Positions 18,298 to 28,020 of a stretch of DNA of 64,000 nucleotides are shown here, one piece after another. A program made the position numbers and the translations under genes. Each line of letters starts with the position of its first letter. Positions within the stretch are counted from its first letter, which is position 1. A model generated the notes under the pieces. It did no database searches and was not told where the DNA came from. It saw only the letters and a list, made by a program, of their open reading frames with translations. Source of the DNA: Ruminococcus flavefaciens (GTDB lineage Bacteria; Bacillota; Clostridia; Oscillospirales; Ruminococcaceae); contig NZ_FNWV01000009.1 of NCBI RefSeq assembly GCF_900108555.1, positions 1-64,000 of the forward strand, read 5' to 3'.

Positions 18298-18983
18298 ATG
18301 TGTATGTCACTGCGTATAGAACTAAGAGAAATGGCCGAGGTACTCATAAAAGTACGTAAAATGGCTTTTGCTCTGGAAATGTCGATAAAGCTTGGAAAGA
18401 GCCTATCCATGTCTGGTGACTTGTACCCGTCAGATATTGCCCCTGTTTTGGCACCGAACAAACACGGACAAATGGTTATATTCCCAATGGTATGGGGATT
18501 TACACATAAGGCTACTAATAAGCACATTGCCAACTGCTGCGAGAGACTGCTGATACAAAGGTACTGTGGAAAGATTCATAGTACAGGAGAAGGTGTATTC
18601 TCCCTGCTTCATGGTACTATGAATGGGGATATCCTGTATATGAAGAAGACAGTCGCAGTATGCTTGAGCATAGAAATACTAAAAAGATCAAGTATGCTAT
18701 TCAGACCGAAGGCTCTGACATCACTTATATTGCTGGGCTGTACCGTTATGAGGATCATGGAGATATGAAAGTGCCTATGTTTTCTATTCTCACCAGAGAA
18801 GCAGCAGGCATTATAAAGGATATACACGACCGCATGCCTGTCATACTTGATAAGAATAGTCTACAGGACTGGATACGTCCTGACGGAGATCCTTTCAGTA
18901 TTACTGAGATGGCACTGACAAATATGGTCTTTGAGAAGGCAGTTGAGTATCATAGATCTCCAACGGAGTTTATTACAGCATAG
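18298..18983 (+). pseudogene. SRAP/YedK-type protein, frameshifted
   Basis: SRAP (HMCES/YedK) proteins cross-link to abasic sites in single-stranded DNA through Cys2. Here the start MCMSLR at 18298, behind GGGAGGTG, keeps that Cys. The frame breaks at about 18540. Compared with the intact paralogue at 44851, one base is missing in the segment GCGTAGAG, and a few codons later a Trp codon has become TAG. The remaining C-terminal half, including HDRMP with the catalytic-region His, continues in another frame from about 18660. Two independent lesions mean it is dead unless both are sequencing errors. About three quarters of residues match the intact copy. Confidence 0.85.
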
Positions 18984-18993
18984 GAATAATAAG

Positions 18994-19016
18994 GCCGCCT
19001 TTATGGCGGCTTTTCT
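18994..19016 (+). terminator. Rho-independent terminator after the SRAP pseudogene
   Basis: GCCGCC (18994-18999) pairs with GGCGGC (19005-19010), followed by TTTTC. Confidence 0.75.
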
Positions 19017-19100
19017 TAAAAACAGATAATACAGTAATAATTATAAACAGCGTGAATTGGCGCAAATTTAATAAAATATATATTGTTCATTTTGCATTCA

Positions 19101-19129
19101 TTGACATTGTTCATAATAAATGTTATAAT
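19101..19129 (+). promoter_or_regulatory. Promoter upstream of helicase-peptidase gene
   Basis: TTGACA (19101-19106) and TATAAT (19124-19129) have 17-bp spacing. The start codon at 19346 lies more than 200 nt downstream, so the transcript has a long leader. I see no recognisable riboswitch in it. Confidence 0.65.
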
Positions 19130-19345
19130 ATGCACACGGAATAGTTAATAAAATTATACATATATTGATATTGCTGGCGAATAATACTAATTGAAAAGGA
19201 GTGTGTCTCAGAAAAAGATGAAAGTATAATAAGAAGTACAGTGATTGCTAATTGATTAATAATGTTATAATGGGGCTACCTATGATATCTGATGATCTAT
19301 TATAGCTTTCCGCCATTCAAATTCAAAGTAAAAAGGAGAGAAGTT

Positions 19346-21937
19346 ATGCTGAAAGAGTGTTTTGAACCAATCCTGATAGAAGAATCAAAAGCTGATTCCA
19401 GAAGTCTGATTTTACCACATCAACAAGCTGCTGTTGATGCTATGACATCCTATTTCCAAACTAATATCGACACAACAAATAGAAATGGTCTTGTTGTAAT
19501 GCCTACAGGAAGTGGGAAGACCTTTACTGCAGTTAATTGGCTTCTGTCCCAAGGTGTTGCGAATGGATACCGTATTATTTGGCTTGTTCATAGACAGGAA
19601 CTTGTTGAACAGACGTATCGAGAATTCAGGAGACAAGCACCTATTCTGAAAGGAAGTGGGATTGAAAAAATTAAAATATACCCAATTTCAGGCGAATCAC
19701 AACATATACGAATGGTGAATGCATATAAGGCAGATATTTATGTGTGTAGCATTGCATCAGTGGCAAATAAGTATGGATATAGATTTATTGAAAGAATGGT
19801 CGGAGCTGCAGGAAAACGTAAATTAATTATAGTTATAGATGAAGCTCATCATGCACCTGCTGCTGGATATCAAAAAGTAATAAAGCGAATGACCGCATTG
19901 AATCCATCCCGAATTCTTCTCGGGTTGACTGCAACACCAACCAGAATGCAGGAATCAGAAAAGCGTATTCTTGATAGAATGTTTAATGTTGATACTAATA
20001 TTAAAAACGGAATAGGAAGAAAGGGATATGTTTATGAGATTACGCTCCCTGAACTCATTAAGAGCAAATTCTTATCTAATCCTCACTATGTGTTGGTAGA
20101 AACAAATATCAATGGTGAGATCGAATTTCAGATGACTCCAGAAGATGAAGCTTTTTTCGCCGAATATCATGAGCTATCTGAAAAACTGAAAGCAAATATA
20201 GCACGCTCTGCTGTTCGTAACAAGATAATTCTCGATGAATACTTGAAGAATCAAGAAAAATATGGTAAAACCCTGATATTTGCAGTAAATCAAGACCATG
20301 CAAAAACATTGTATGATGATTTTAAAAAAGCAAATATATCATGTGAATATGTGATAGCTTCAAAACCTAATGCTCAGGAAACAATACGTGGTTTTAAAGA
20401 TAATAAATTCAAAGTCCTGATCAATGTACTAATGATGACTGAGGGAAGCGATGTGCCCGATGTTCAAACAGTATTCTTAACTTGCCAAACCAATAGTGAC
20501 TCTCGACTAATGCAAATGATTGGTCGTGGGCTGCGAGGTGAAAAAGCTCACGGAACCAAAGATGCATTTATTGTTTCTTTCCATGATGTATGGAATAGAT
20601 TCTTGACATTTCTTGATCCACGCGATATCGGTATTTTTGATGTAGAAGAAAATGAAGAAGTAATGGAAGAAGAAACAGATATTCAGGAAGAAAAGCCAAT
20701 TGAGCCGGATTATGCTTATCTTGACTATTTAACTCAACCTGGAAGCGGCGAAATAACTCAACCTGAAGAGATGAGCGATATCACAAATGGTTCCTCTATT
20801 TCATCAAGCGAATTGTATCTGAAGTTATATCACTTGATGCACGCTTCTTTGACTTCAGAAAGGAAGAATTTGGAATATCCTGTTGGATGGTATTCTGTTT
20901 TGGATAATGATGGTAATGATGTATCTGTTCTTGTATTCAAGAGCCAAATAAAGGTCTATAACGATATAGAAAACAGTATTGATCTTATCAAGGGTAAAAT
21001 TACTGTTGATGATTTACGAGAAATCTATTTTGGCGGTTTGGATGCTATCCCCAATGATGAAGAACTTCAGTATATTCTGGATTATATTGAAGAAACAGAC
21101 AGTATGCCTATGTATTTTGCCTTTGAACAGAGAGATGCACTCGACCCCAAGAAAATTGGTGAAAAAGCTAATGAGTTATTTACAAAGGAAGAAGACAAAG
21201 AAGAATGGCTGAAAAAGCTATTTGATTCTCATGATGTTCTACAAAACATATATCATACTTTTTTTGCTTTCAAAAAGACTGTGTTTGATTCGATGAAAGA
21301 GCAGACAGATCCCGTTTTGAAAACTATTCAAGAAGAACTTAAAAGTTATGAAATAATTGAGAATTATCATCATTTGAATGAATTGCTGAAAGAAGTTATG
21401 GAAATGTATCCTTTGTTAAGTACCAAGCAGCTGGTCAAGACTGCATGGACAAAAGAAGTAGTTCAAGACTACTTTGCTCTGACAGAATGGACGAAGGATA
21501 ACAAGTACTACCAGATTCATGTAAACAAGATCCTTTCATCGCCAAGAATAGGTAGGGAGGTAATTAAATATCTGATTTTTCATGAACTTTTACACGTAAA
21601 TGGATATAGAGAGCATAATATGGACTTTAGGTCAAGAGAATGGCAATATCCTGATTCTGCTAACCTGGATGCAGTGCTAGATAATTTACGTTTGGAGTAT
21701 AATGTTGATTCCATATTTAAAAGTGGTGTAAAAGATGAAAGCCATTCTTTTGAAGGATTAATTGACACAAATTGCGAAATACTGCCAAAAGAAAACGTAT
21801 TGCAAGAAGCGCAACCGACTTTTGATTCAAGTGCTCACGGAGTAATGAAAGGATTCAAATACTGTATGAATTGCGGTATGAAGCTCCCAGAAAAGGCAAA
21901 TTATTGCTCTAAGTGTGGGACTAAGGTTGATTATTAG
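19346..21937 (+). CDS. DEAD/DEAH helicase fused to HEXXH-like peptidase and zinc ribbon
   Basis: ATG 19346 has AGGAGAG just upstream; an in-frame ATG at 19292 lacks a site. The 863-residue protein opens with a type III restriction/UvrB-like SF2 helicase: Walker A PTGSGKT near 52, DEAHH near 164, LTATPTR, and QMIGRGLRG as motif VI. An acidic linker (residues about 430-480) follows, then a helical middle. At about residue 745 FHELLHVNGYREH is a zinc-metallopeptidase motif of the SprT/DUF45-like kind, with a third ligand possibly in the downstream acidic segment. The C-terminus has CMNCG and CSKCG, a zinc ribbon. I do not know this three-part architecture as a named system. It stands alone with its own promoter inside the defence island, so a single-protein defence role is plausible (inference). 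Confidence 0.82.
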   Translation: MLKECFEPILIEESKADSRSLILPHQQAAVDAMTSYFQTNIDTTNRNGLVVMPTGSGKTFTAVNWLLSQGVANGYRIIWLVHRQELVEQTYREFRRQAPILKGSGIEKIKIYPISGESQHIRMVNAYKADIYVCSIASVANKYGYRFIERMVGAAGKRKLIIVIDEAHHAPAAGYQKVIKRMTALNPSRILLGLTATPTRMQESEKRILDRMFNVDTNIKNGIGRKGYVYEITLPELIKSKFLSNPHYVLVETNINGEIEFQMTPEDEAFFAEYHELSEKLKANIARSAVRNKIILDEYLKNQEKYGKTLIFAVNQDHAKTLYDDFKKANISCEYVIASKPNAQETIRGFKDNKFKVLINVLMMTEGSDVPDVQTVFLTCQTNSDSRLMQMIGRGLRGEKAHGTKDAFIVSFHDVWNRFLTFLDPRDIGIFDVEENEEVMEEETDIQEEKPIEPDYAYLDYLTQPGSGEITQPEEMSDITNGSSISSSELYLKLYHLMHASLTSERKNLEYPVGWYSVLDNDGNDVSVLVFKSQIKVYNDIENSIDLIKGKITVDDLREIYFGGLDAIPNDEELQYILDYIEETDSMPMYFAFEQRDALDPKKIGEKANELFTKEEDKEEWLKKLFDSHDVLQNIYHTFFAFKKTVFDSMKEQTDPVLKTIQEELKSYEIIENYHHLNELLKEVMEMYPLLSTKQLVKTAWTKEVVQDYFALTEWTKDNKYYQIHVNKILSSPRIGREVIKYLIFHELLHVNGYREHNMDFRSREWQYPDSANLDAVLDNLRLEYNVDSIFKSGVKDESHSFEGLIDTNCEILPKENVLQEAQPTFDSSAHGVMKGFKYCMNCGMKLPEKANYCSKCGTKVDY

Positions 21938-22136
21938 TCCTATATTTTGATAAACGTTTTGAGAGAATTTGTGGAGAAAGTCATCAAGTGTGGAATATTA
22001 ACTATAATGTGGCGGTCATATCCACCCGTCATCGATGACATTTTCAAGAATAAGCGCATAAAAACATGACTGTCCACTTTGCTTTTCGGAGTTGGTATGA
22101 TAATTTATTAAAAGCCTCATGGAGGAGGGGACTATA

Positions 22137-23231
22137 ATGCGATTCTTTAAAACAGTACAGAACCTGTTTGGTTCTGATAAAAATTTCTTTGACAAGGAAG
22201 CTACGATCAAAGAGTACTTTGACCTCGTACCAGAGCAAGACAGAAAAGAAGTATCTTCTTATGAAGAACTATATGAAGAAGCGTTAAAAGTGGTAGAGAA
22301 ACAGGATTTTGAGGAAAATGTTCAAGAACAAGGAGATTACTTTCATATTCTTACCGGAAATGAATCGACAATTGCTGTTTTAATCGGGATACTTGCATTT
22401 GCAGTTTCAAGAGAAGTAGATGAACATGGAACGGATCTTGAAAAAGCTATCGATAGAGTTCTACCCAAAGGATATGATACAAATAATCCATTTGACGTTA
22501 AAGAAGGACTAGGTCACAGAATATTCGGGCATGATCCTGCATTGTTTGGATTAAAAAACATTCCTGCTGATATGCCAATTAAAGTTAAAATAGAAGATGG
22601 TAAACGATCAGTTATTAAAATTGGCGAATTTCTTGGAGTTGGAACAGATGGGAAGGTTTCAATGTGGGATTTGATTTGGAAGTTTTACGGGAATAATGAC
22701 AACAAAATTTCCGGTGTTGTGAATTGTCTAAAACATACGATTGTTCATTTTGCAAAGGACCTTCTTACACCAGCAGGCTTACCATTACCTCTTACAACTT
22801 TATTTGAAAAGTATAAATACTATGAGAATCTTAATGCACATGGTATAATGTATAAAAACTCGCTTATGCAAAAACTTGACAATATGGGCATCAAGATGAA
22901 AGCAAGTGATTTTGCGGCTTTTTTCCTGATTGAGACATTTTTGGCAATTTATTGTAAAGCTAATAATATGGATGTTTCATCAAAACGAGATATGAAATTG
23001 ATTGCAATGGGGACTTGCATATCCATGCAAATGGCAGTTATTGCATTAAGCAAAGAACTCCACATTGGGAAAAAAGGAACCCCAAAAATGACTGCTGGTG
23101 GAAAGCTGAATCCTATATTATCACTTGCTTTTTTGAAACTTACTTTTCAGGAAATGAATTCTGTTTATAAAGCAAGAAAAGATGTCAATAGGAACTACGA
23201 TAAGATTGGAAAAGAGGTGGCAACTGAATGA
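22137..23231 (+). CDS. Unknown protein with DUF457/YdjM-like His motifs
   Basis: ATG 22137 follows GGAGGAGGGG directly. The 364-residue protein has an acidic N-terminus and a short hydrophobic stretch near residue 80. GHRIFGHDP lies at about 125, and HTIVHFAKDLLTPAGLPLP near 205. The paired motifs recall the metal-binding pattern of DUF457/YdjM-like membrane hydrolases (HRG-THS and HLLLDLLTP-GVPL), but the helical membrane frame of that family is not obvious, so this is a weak similarity. Its stop overlaps the next start by 4 bp. With two tiny membrane-type proteins downstream it forms a compact cassette of unknown function inside the defence island. Confidence 0.75.
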   Translation: MRFFKTVQNLFGSDKNFFDKEATIKEYFDLVPEQDRKEVSSYEELYEEALKVVEKQDFEENVQEQGDYFHILTGNESTIAVLIGILAFAVSREVDEHGTDLEKAIDRVLPKGYDTNNPFDVKEGLGHRIFGHDPALFGLKNIPADMPIKVKIEDGKRSVIKIGEFLGVGTDGKVSMWDLIWKFYGNNDNKISGVVNCLKHTIVHFAKDLLTPAGLPLPLTTLFEKYKYYENLNAHGIMYKNSLMQKLDNMGIKMKASDFAAFFLIETFLAIYCKANNMDVSSKRDMKLIAMGTCISMQMAVIALSKELHIGKKGTPKMTAGGKLNPILSLAFLKLTFQEMNSVYKARKDVNRNYDKIGKEVATE

Positions 23232-23440
23232 ATGAAAAAAACTTAAAAAATATTGTTAAGCCTTTAATCAAGCCAGCGCGTAATTTTTTGATCACCGCAG
23301 TAGGTGCCGTAGGTTTAGGAGAAATTATACATAAAGGACGCGAGGCTTTAACAAGAAAGAAAGCTATGAATGCTGCCATTAGAGAAAACAACCGTAAAGA
23401 AGCAAAGCAAGATAAATCTGAGGAGGATGGAATATGTTAA
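23228..23440 (+). CDS. Small basic protein with one hydrophobic segment
   Basis: The 70-residue product has a hydrophobic stretch (FLITAVGAVGLGEII) at residues 20-34 and a highly charged C-terminus. Its ATG overlaps the stop of the 364-residue gene (ATGA), and its own end overlaps the next small gene by 7 bp. This tight coupling supports a real gene despite its size. It probably sits at or in the membrane. No family recognised. Confidence 0.65.
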   Translation: MNEKNLKNIVKPLIKPARNFLITAVGAVGLGEIIHKGREALTRKKAMNAAIRENNRKEAKQDKSEEDGIC

Positions 23441-23571
23441 TCTTAATTGTTGTATTTATCATCGTTTTTGTGATATACTTTGTTTTCCGAGAAAAAAGCA
23501 GCATCAACAAGCATAAAAAGAATCAAAACTACACCCCTAAGGGAAAAATAGACAATGGCAAAAATAATTGA
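23434..23571 (+). CDS. 45-residue single-pass membrane peptide
   Basis: ATG 23434 is preceded by AGGAGG at 23421-23426. The peptide is almost purely aliphatic for its first 20 residues (MLILIVVFIIVFVIYFVF), then basic and polar: a type I/III single membrane helix with a cytosolic tail. It ends the three-gene cassette that starts at 22137. Small membrane peptides in such cassettes often act as effectors or anchors (inference). Confidence 0.6.
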   Translation: MLILIVVFIIVFVIYFVFREKSSINKHKKNQNYTPKGKIDNGKNN

Positions 23572-24004
23572 ATCACACGTTTGGAGTATTCCTTGACATT
23601 ATAAATCTCCAGTCGTTACTATAACTTGGGACTGTTTTGTTCTAATTCACTTTGTAGCTGTTGGCGTAATTGTAACAGATAAGACAAAGATATTAAATGT
23701 GGTATAATAATACTACTTCTGCTTATTGCTTTGGATAATATTGATCCTGTGTATTCAAGATTCTGTTTTCGGTGTGTGCAGCAACCGAATCACCAAATAT
23801 TTCTATGAGCTCTGTTGACACTGAGAAAGAAATTCCTTTTTTACGTACTGTATGACTCTAAGTGATACTCGGCGAAACATAAAATAGGAAGCTATGTCCA
23901 TTATGCTATAAAGCAAATATTGGATATCATAATAACAAGATGTTTAATGTTAAGCCGCCATAAGGCGGCTTAAGCGATATCATTACCCTTAAGGAGATTT
24001 ATTT
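23572..24004 (+). other. Intergenic region with decayed repeat and hairpin
   Basis: No gene is visible. Positions 23840-23890 resemble the last 45 bp of the 128-bp repeats at 27703 and 29511 with roughly one mismatch in five, so this is an old copy. A hairpin AAGCCGCC/GGCGGCTT (23952-23971) lacks a T-run and lies 30 bp before the next start codon, where it could end or attenuate transcription. AAGGAG at about 23990 serves the gene at 24005. Confidence 0.45.
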
Positions 24005-27000
24005 ATGGAATGGCTGTATGATGAATTACTTTCAATATTTTTAGAAAAAGGAATAGGTATTTTTAAAAAATTTCAGTTAAAAAGGAAGATAAAAAGGACA
24101 TCTGAAAATATCAGAGAATCGGTATGTAAAAAATACGAATCAGAAAAATACTTCTTACACCTAGATGGTTATATTCATACAAATAGGTTTGTCAATAATT
24201 TTTTATCAAACTGCTTATCTTCAGATGCAATTTGGAATGATGAAAGTATTAGAGCATATTGCCAAAAACGTCTTGATATTTTTTTTAAAGAATATCCAGA
24301 GCATTCAGTAGATGAAAAGAGTATATACGATTGTCTAGATTTTATTGTTAAAACAGTATTACATCAAATCTTTGAAATTGAAGATATGGAAATTGTTACT
24401 GCTGTTAATTCGATTAAAAAACATTTGGATGTATCATTTGATGATTTAAAAAGCAGTATTACGGCAATACAAGAAAAAACAGATTTATTGGAGGATAAAT
24501 TTGAGAGTATTGTATTTAAGGATATAAAGCACAATGTGGAATATATTCCTATTATCACTAATATTGCATTTACGCCACCAGAATTGAATGATAAATTCAT
24601 ATGCGATAGGAACGATTATATTTCAGATATTATTAAAAAACTTGATTCTTGTGGTTGGTATCATATAGTTGGAAGTGTGTGGTCGGGTAAAACTTATGTT
24701 TCTTTACTTTTAAAAAAGCAATGTACAAATAGTGTATGGTTAGATTTGTCCATAGGAAAAAGTCTCAATACTATTAGCATTCTTGAAAAAGAGGTGCTTA
24801 ATCCAGCAATTAATGGGCTAGATAATAAAATAGTTATTATTGATAATTTCCCTAAATTGTTAATATCCGATTCATACTCAAAAAGATTGATTACTTTAAT
24901 AAATAAGATGATCGACCTTAGCATAAAGATTGTTTCTTTTGGGTGTTATGAGAATAACGATTTTATTTCGTATCTAAATGTCAAAGATTATTTCAGTTGT
25001 CATATAAAGGATTTTTCTGATGATGATACCTTGAAACTAATGTCTGCGTTTGATGCACCAACGTATCTTCTTCAGAGTAAAACCTCTGGGTTTATTAAAG
25101 AATTATGTGGAAAAAAGCCCGCGGCGATTATTATTATTCTGAATTATTTGAAATCAGATAATTGGAATTTATCATCTGAAGTTCTCACACGTTTATTGAA
25201 GTTGGATATTGACGAATTAAACAATCAAATTGATTATATTCTTCATAAAACGATTCAAGATAGTGAGACAAGGGATTTATTGTATCGGATAGCATATGTT
25301 GGTTTTGAAGTTAAAAAAGAGGATATAGATAAGATTGCAAATATTGAGCCTAAGATATCTTTAGTTGGGGAACGCCTAAACGAAATGAAAGGAGTATGGT
25401 TAACAGAGGATAATGCTGTATTAGTGAATGGACTACTCAAAAATGCTGCACATGAAAACTTATCAACTGATATGAAAAAGAATATAGGCAGTATTATCGC
25501 TGATTCAATATTAGTAAATAAAGAACTAAATCAGATAGACATAATAAGATTAGTAGGTAATTTAATAACTGCTGAACGCTTCGAGGAAGCAGGACAAGTT
25601 TATATGATTGCTATGCAAAGTTTATGCTCTGATCATATTGAATATAATGATTCGTTATTATTTGTGAAAATGTGGAATGAAACTCATTTACCAAAAGAAA
25701 TGAGCAATTTCAGCAAAGCCGGTATACGTCTATATCAAATATTTTATGATGCTCAAAACGGAAGAAAAAACACTTTTGCAATAGACGAATTAAATAGTAT
25801 TTCTAAAGAGAATAGTCAAATAAAAGAATTAATAGTTTTGGCTAGTGGAATGATTATAATGGATTCTTTTGATATTGCTTTAAGCTTACTTGAAACAGTT
25901 GATTTTGTTTCTATTAGAACTTATTTTGATGCTGAACTTTTTGTGGGCTTAATTGTGATGTCAATGTACAAATGTACTTGCGTTTCGGATATTGATAGGT
26001 GGTTTAAATGGATTAAAAAGCAAGTAGATGACAAATGGTTATCTCAAATTGATGATTATGAATATACGGATTTCTTTATTCATGCTTTTGATATGGTTAG
26101 AGACAAGATCAATTGTGAAGAAATTGAATTGATGGAAACATTAATTGATGAAATGGATTATTTTGCAATAGAGCATTCTTGGAAGAGTTTGCATATCGGA
26201 TGTCTAATTAAGATAATTCATTTGAATGGAATCAATAGACATGATTATGAGACTGCGAAAAAAATTTATAGTAAACAGCTTGAAGAAAACACGGAACCTA
26301 TTGCATTAGCACATTTATGTTACAAGATGGGATTACTCGCTTCAGATAATAAAGATTATATATTCGCTGAAGAGTGTTATAATAAATCAACTTCAACATT
26401 AGCGTATTTGGGTGATTTCGATAAGGTTTTTTGTTTGGTTAACTGTGCAATTACGTATTTTCATAATATGAAATATGATATAGCAAAGATTGTTATAGAT
26501 CAAGCCTTTGAAAAAGCAAATAGTTATACTAAGAATGTTTTTACAGAAGAATTGTTATTTAAGCTACATTTTGAAAGAGTTATTGCATATTATACTTCTG
26601 GAGATATGTTCGATGCCATTAATTCTATTGATTATATATGTCACTACTTTATCAATAATGGGATAAACGATAATGAACATCTAATTGTTATTTCACTTCA
26701 TTGTTTAGTATATATAGCCGAGGACTTGATAGAGCATGATCCCCCAAAAGTATTAAATGAAAATGAAGAGTATACTGCACCATATATGGGATTGCTTTGG
26801 AATGTATGCAATTCGAATAAATTTCATTTATCAGATATTGATTTGAGATATAACAGTTTATTATATTTGCTGGCATTGATATTTGATTATTATGGTTACA
26901 ATGTAAAAGCTAATGATTGTGTTAAATACTTAAGAGATAAGAATAATTATACCATGATAACTTCCCAGATTACTATTATGGCAATACATCGAGCATATTA

Positions 27001-27634
27001 TATATATAAATTATGGGAAATAGGTGAATATAGTTATGCTTCATATTTGTTAGCTAAAGTAATAGAAGAGCTTGAAGTGAGAAAAAACCAAAATAGAGTT
27101 AGATATATACTTTTGAAATGTTCATTTCATCTTCTTCAACATTACGAAATAATCAATTCCGTTTTAATAAGCTTTAAGAATAATGATATATTATCCGCTA
27201 ATCCCTATATTCAAAATTTTATCACTGCATTTGAATTATTAAATCAAAATGGAAATGATGAAAACATAATAATTCTGGCTAATGCTAAAGCAACAAATAA
27301 TGAGTACTTAAAGGCGGTTTGTTATGTAATTGCTACTGAGAAAGCAGATTTAAATAATCTCATAGAGTTATATTTATGCATTCTTTATTCAGTGGGAGAC
27401 ATTGTTCTGAATGATATTTATTGGATGAACGATGTCTTAATTCCGTTAATAAAACGACAGTTATCGAGTTATATTCAAGAAAAAAGTGATATGGATAATA
27501 TCATAAATGGACACAATAGCATATTTAACGGATATAAATATAAAGTAGAGGATCTAAAAGACATATTGAAAAAATGTATAGTTTTTGTTGATGAAAGCAA
27601 AATTAATAGAGAATGGTTAAAGTGGTTATACTGA
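24005..27634 (+). CDS. STAND-like P-loop NTPase with helical repeat C-terminus
   Basis: The 1209-residue protein has a helical, Lys-rich N-terminal domain (1-140), a coiled coil (about 140-175), and an NTPase with Walker A GSVWSGKT at 223-230 and a Walker B-like IVIIDNF near 278. From about residue 500 a long series of helical hairpins looks like TPR repeats. This order (effector-like N-domain, NTPase, repeat sensor) is typical of STAND proteins, which in bacteria often sense phage proteins and trigger abortive infection. I see no nuclease, TIR or protease motif in the N-domain, so the effector is unassigned. Its AT-rich composition and rare-codon look suggest recent acquisition. Start ATG 24005 has AAGGAG. 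Confidence 0.75.
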   Translation: MEWLYDELLSIFLEKGIGIFKKFQLKRKIKRTSENIRESVCKKYESEKYFLHLDGYIHTNRFVNNFLSNCLSSDAIWNDESIRAYCQKRLDIFFKEYPEHSVDEKSIYDCLDFIVKTVLHQIFEIEDMEIVTAVNSIKKHLDVSFDDLKSSITAIQEKTDLLEDKFESIVFKDIKHNVEYIPIITNIAFTPPELNDKFICDRNDYISDIIKKLDSCGWYHIVGSVWSGKTYVSLLLKKQCTNSVWLDLSIGKSLNTISILEKEVLNPAINGLDNKIVIIDNFPKLLISDSYSKRLITLINKMIDLSIKIVSFGCYENNDFISYLNVKDYFSCHIKDFSDDDTLKLMSAFDAPTYLLQSKTSGFIKELCGKKPAAIIIILNYLKSDNWNLSSEVLTRLLKLDIDELNNQIDYILHKTIQDSETRDLLYRIAYVGFEVKKEDIDKIANIEPKISLVGERLNEMKGVWLTEDNAVLVNGLLKNAAHENLSTDMKKNIGSIIADSILVNKELNQIDIIRLVGNLITAERFEEAGQVYMIAMQSLCSDHIEYNDSLLFVKMWNETHLPKEMSNFSKAGIRLYQIFYDAQNGRKNTFAIDELNSISKENSQIKELIVLASGMIIMDSFDIALSLLETVDFVSIRTYFDAELFVGLIVMSMYKCTCVSDIDRWFKWIKKQVDDKWLSQIDDYEYTDFFIHAFDMVRDKINCEEIELMETLIDEMDYFAIEHSWKSLHIGCLIKIIHLNGINRHDYETAKKIYSKQLEENTEPIALAHLCYKMGLLASDNKDYIFAEECYNKSTSTLAYLGDFDKVFCLVNCAITYFHNMKYDIAKIVIDQAFEKANSYTKNVFTEELLFKLHFERVIAYYTSGDMFDAINSIDYICHYFINNGINDNEHLIVISLHCLVYIAEDLIEHDPPKVLNENEEYTAPYMGLLWNVCNSNKFHLSDIDLRYNSLLYLLALIFDYYGYNVKANDCVKYLRDKNNYTMITSQITIMAIHRAYYIYKLWEIGEYSYASYLLAKVIEELEVRKNQNRVRYILLKCSFHLLQHYEIINSVLISFKNNDILSANPYIQNFITAFELLNQNGNDENIIILANAKATNNEYLKAVCYVIATEKADLNNLIELYLCILYSVGDIVLNDIYWMNDVLIPLIKRQLSSYIQEKSDMDNIINGHNSIFNGYKYKVEDLKDILKKCIVFVDESKINREWLKWLY

Positions 27635-27702
27635 TTTTTAAATGACTTCAGATTTTAAAACTATATAGCTTATTAAATCCTTATTAGCTGAAAGTTGTTA
27701 CA

Positions 27703-27830
27703 GTACATCAACGCGTACATCAACCCAAAGCAAAAATGCTCTGCGAAGCTTCGTTGAAGCTTTTGAACAAACGGCTATTTTACGCGCTGTATGCCTCTAG
27801 GTGATTCTCTGTAAAACATAGGATAGTCAC
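27703..27830 (+). repeat. 128-bp direct repeat, left copy
   Basis: It is identical to 29511-29638 except for one base (AAAGC here, AGAGC there). It starts GTACATCAACGCGTACATCA and ends GGATAGTCAC. It contains GAAGCTTC and AGCAAAAATGCT palindromes. The two copies bracket the protein kinase gene. Confidence 0.9.
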
Positions 27831-27884
27831 AATTGATGTTGTATGATCACAGCTTTGATTCAAGCGAATAATACTTATTACCAT

Positions 27885-27912
27885 AGCTCCTCCTTTCGGA
27901 GGAGCTTTCTAT
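27885..27912 (+). terminator. Hairpin terminator before the kinase promoter
   Basis: AGCTCCTCC (27885-27893) pairs with GGAGGAGCT (27898-27906) over a 4-nt loop, followed by TTCTATTTT. Confidence 0.75.
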
Positions 27913-27920
27913 TTTATGTA

Positions 27921-27949
27921 TTTACATTGTATCACTGATATGATATAAT
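27921..27949 (+). promoter_or_regulatory. Kinase promoter (recurrent TTTACA type)
   Basis: TTTACA (27921-27926) and TATAAT (27944-27949) have a 17-bp spacer with TGATATG before the -10. Nearly the same promoter, again directly after a hairpin, drives the small HhH genes at 43212 and 61472. Confidence 0.7.
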
Positions 27950-28020
27950 AGAGCTTAAGAAAAGAATGAAGAATTATTATCAAAAAATATTAGTATTGTT
28001 TTGAACAGGAGTGAGAATGC

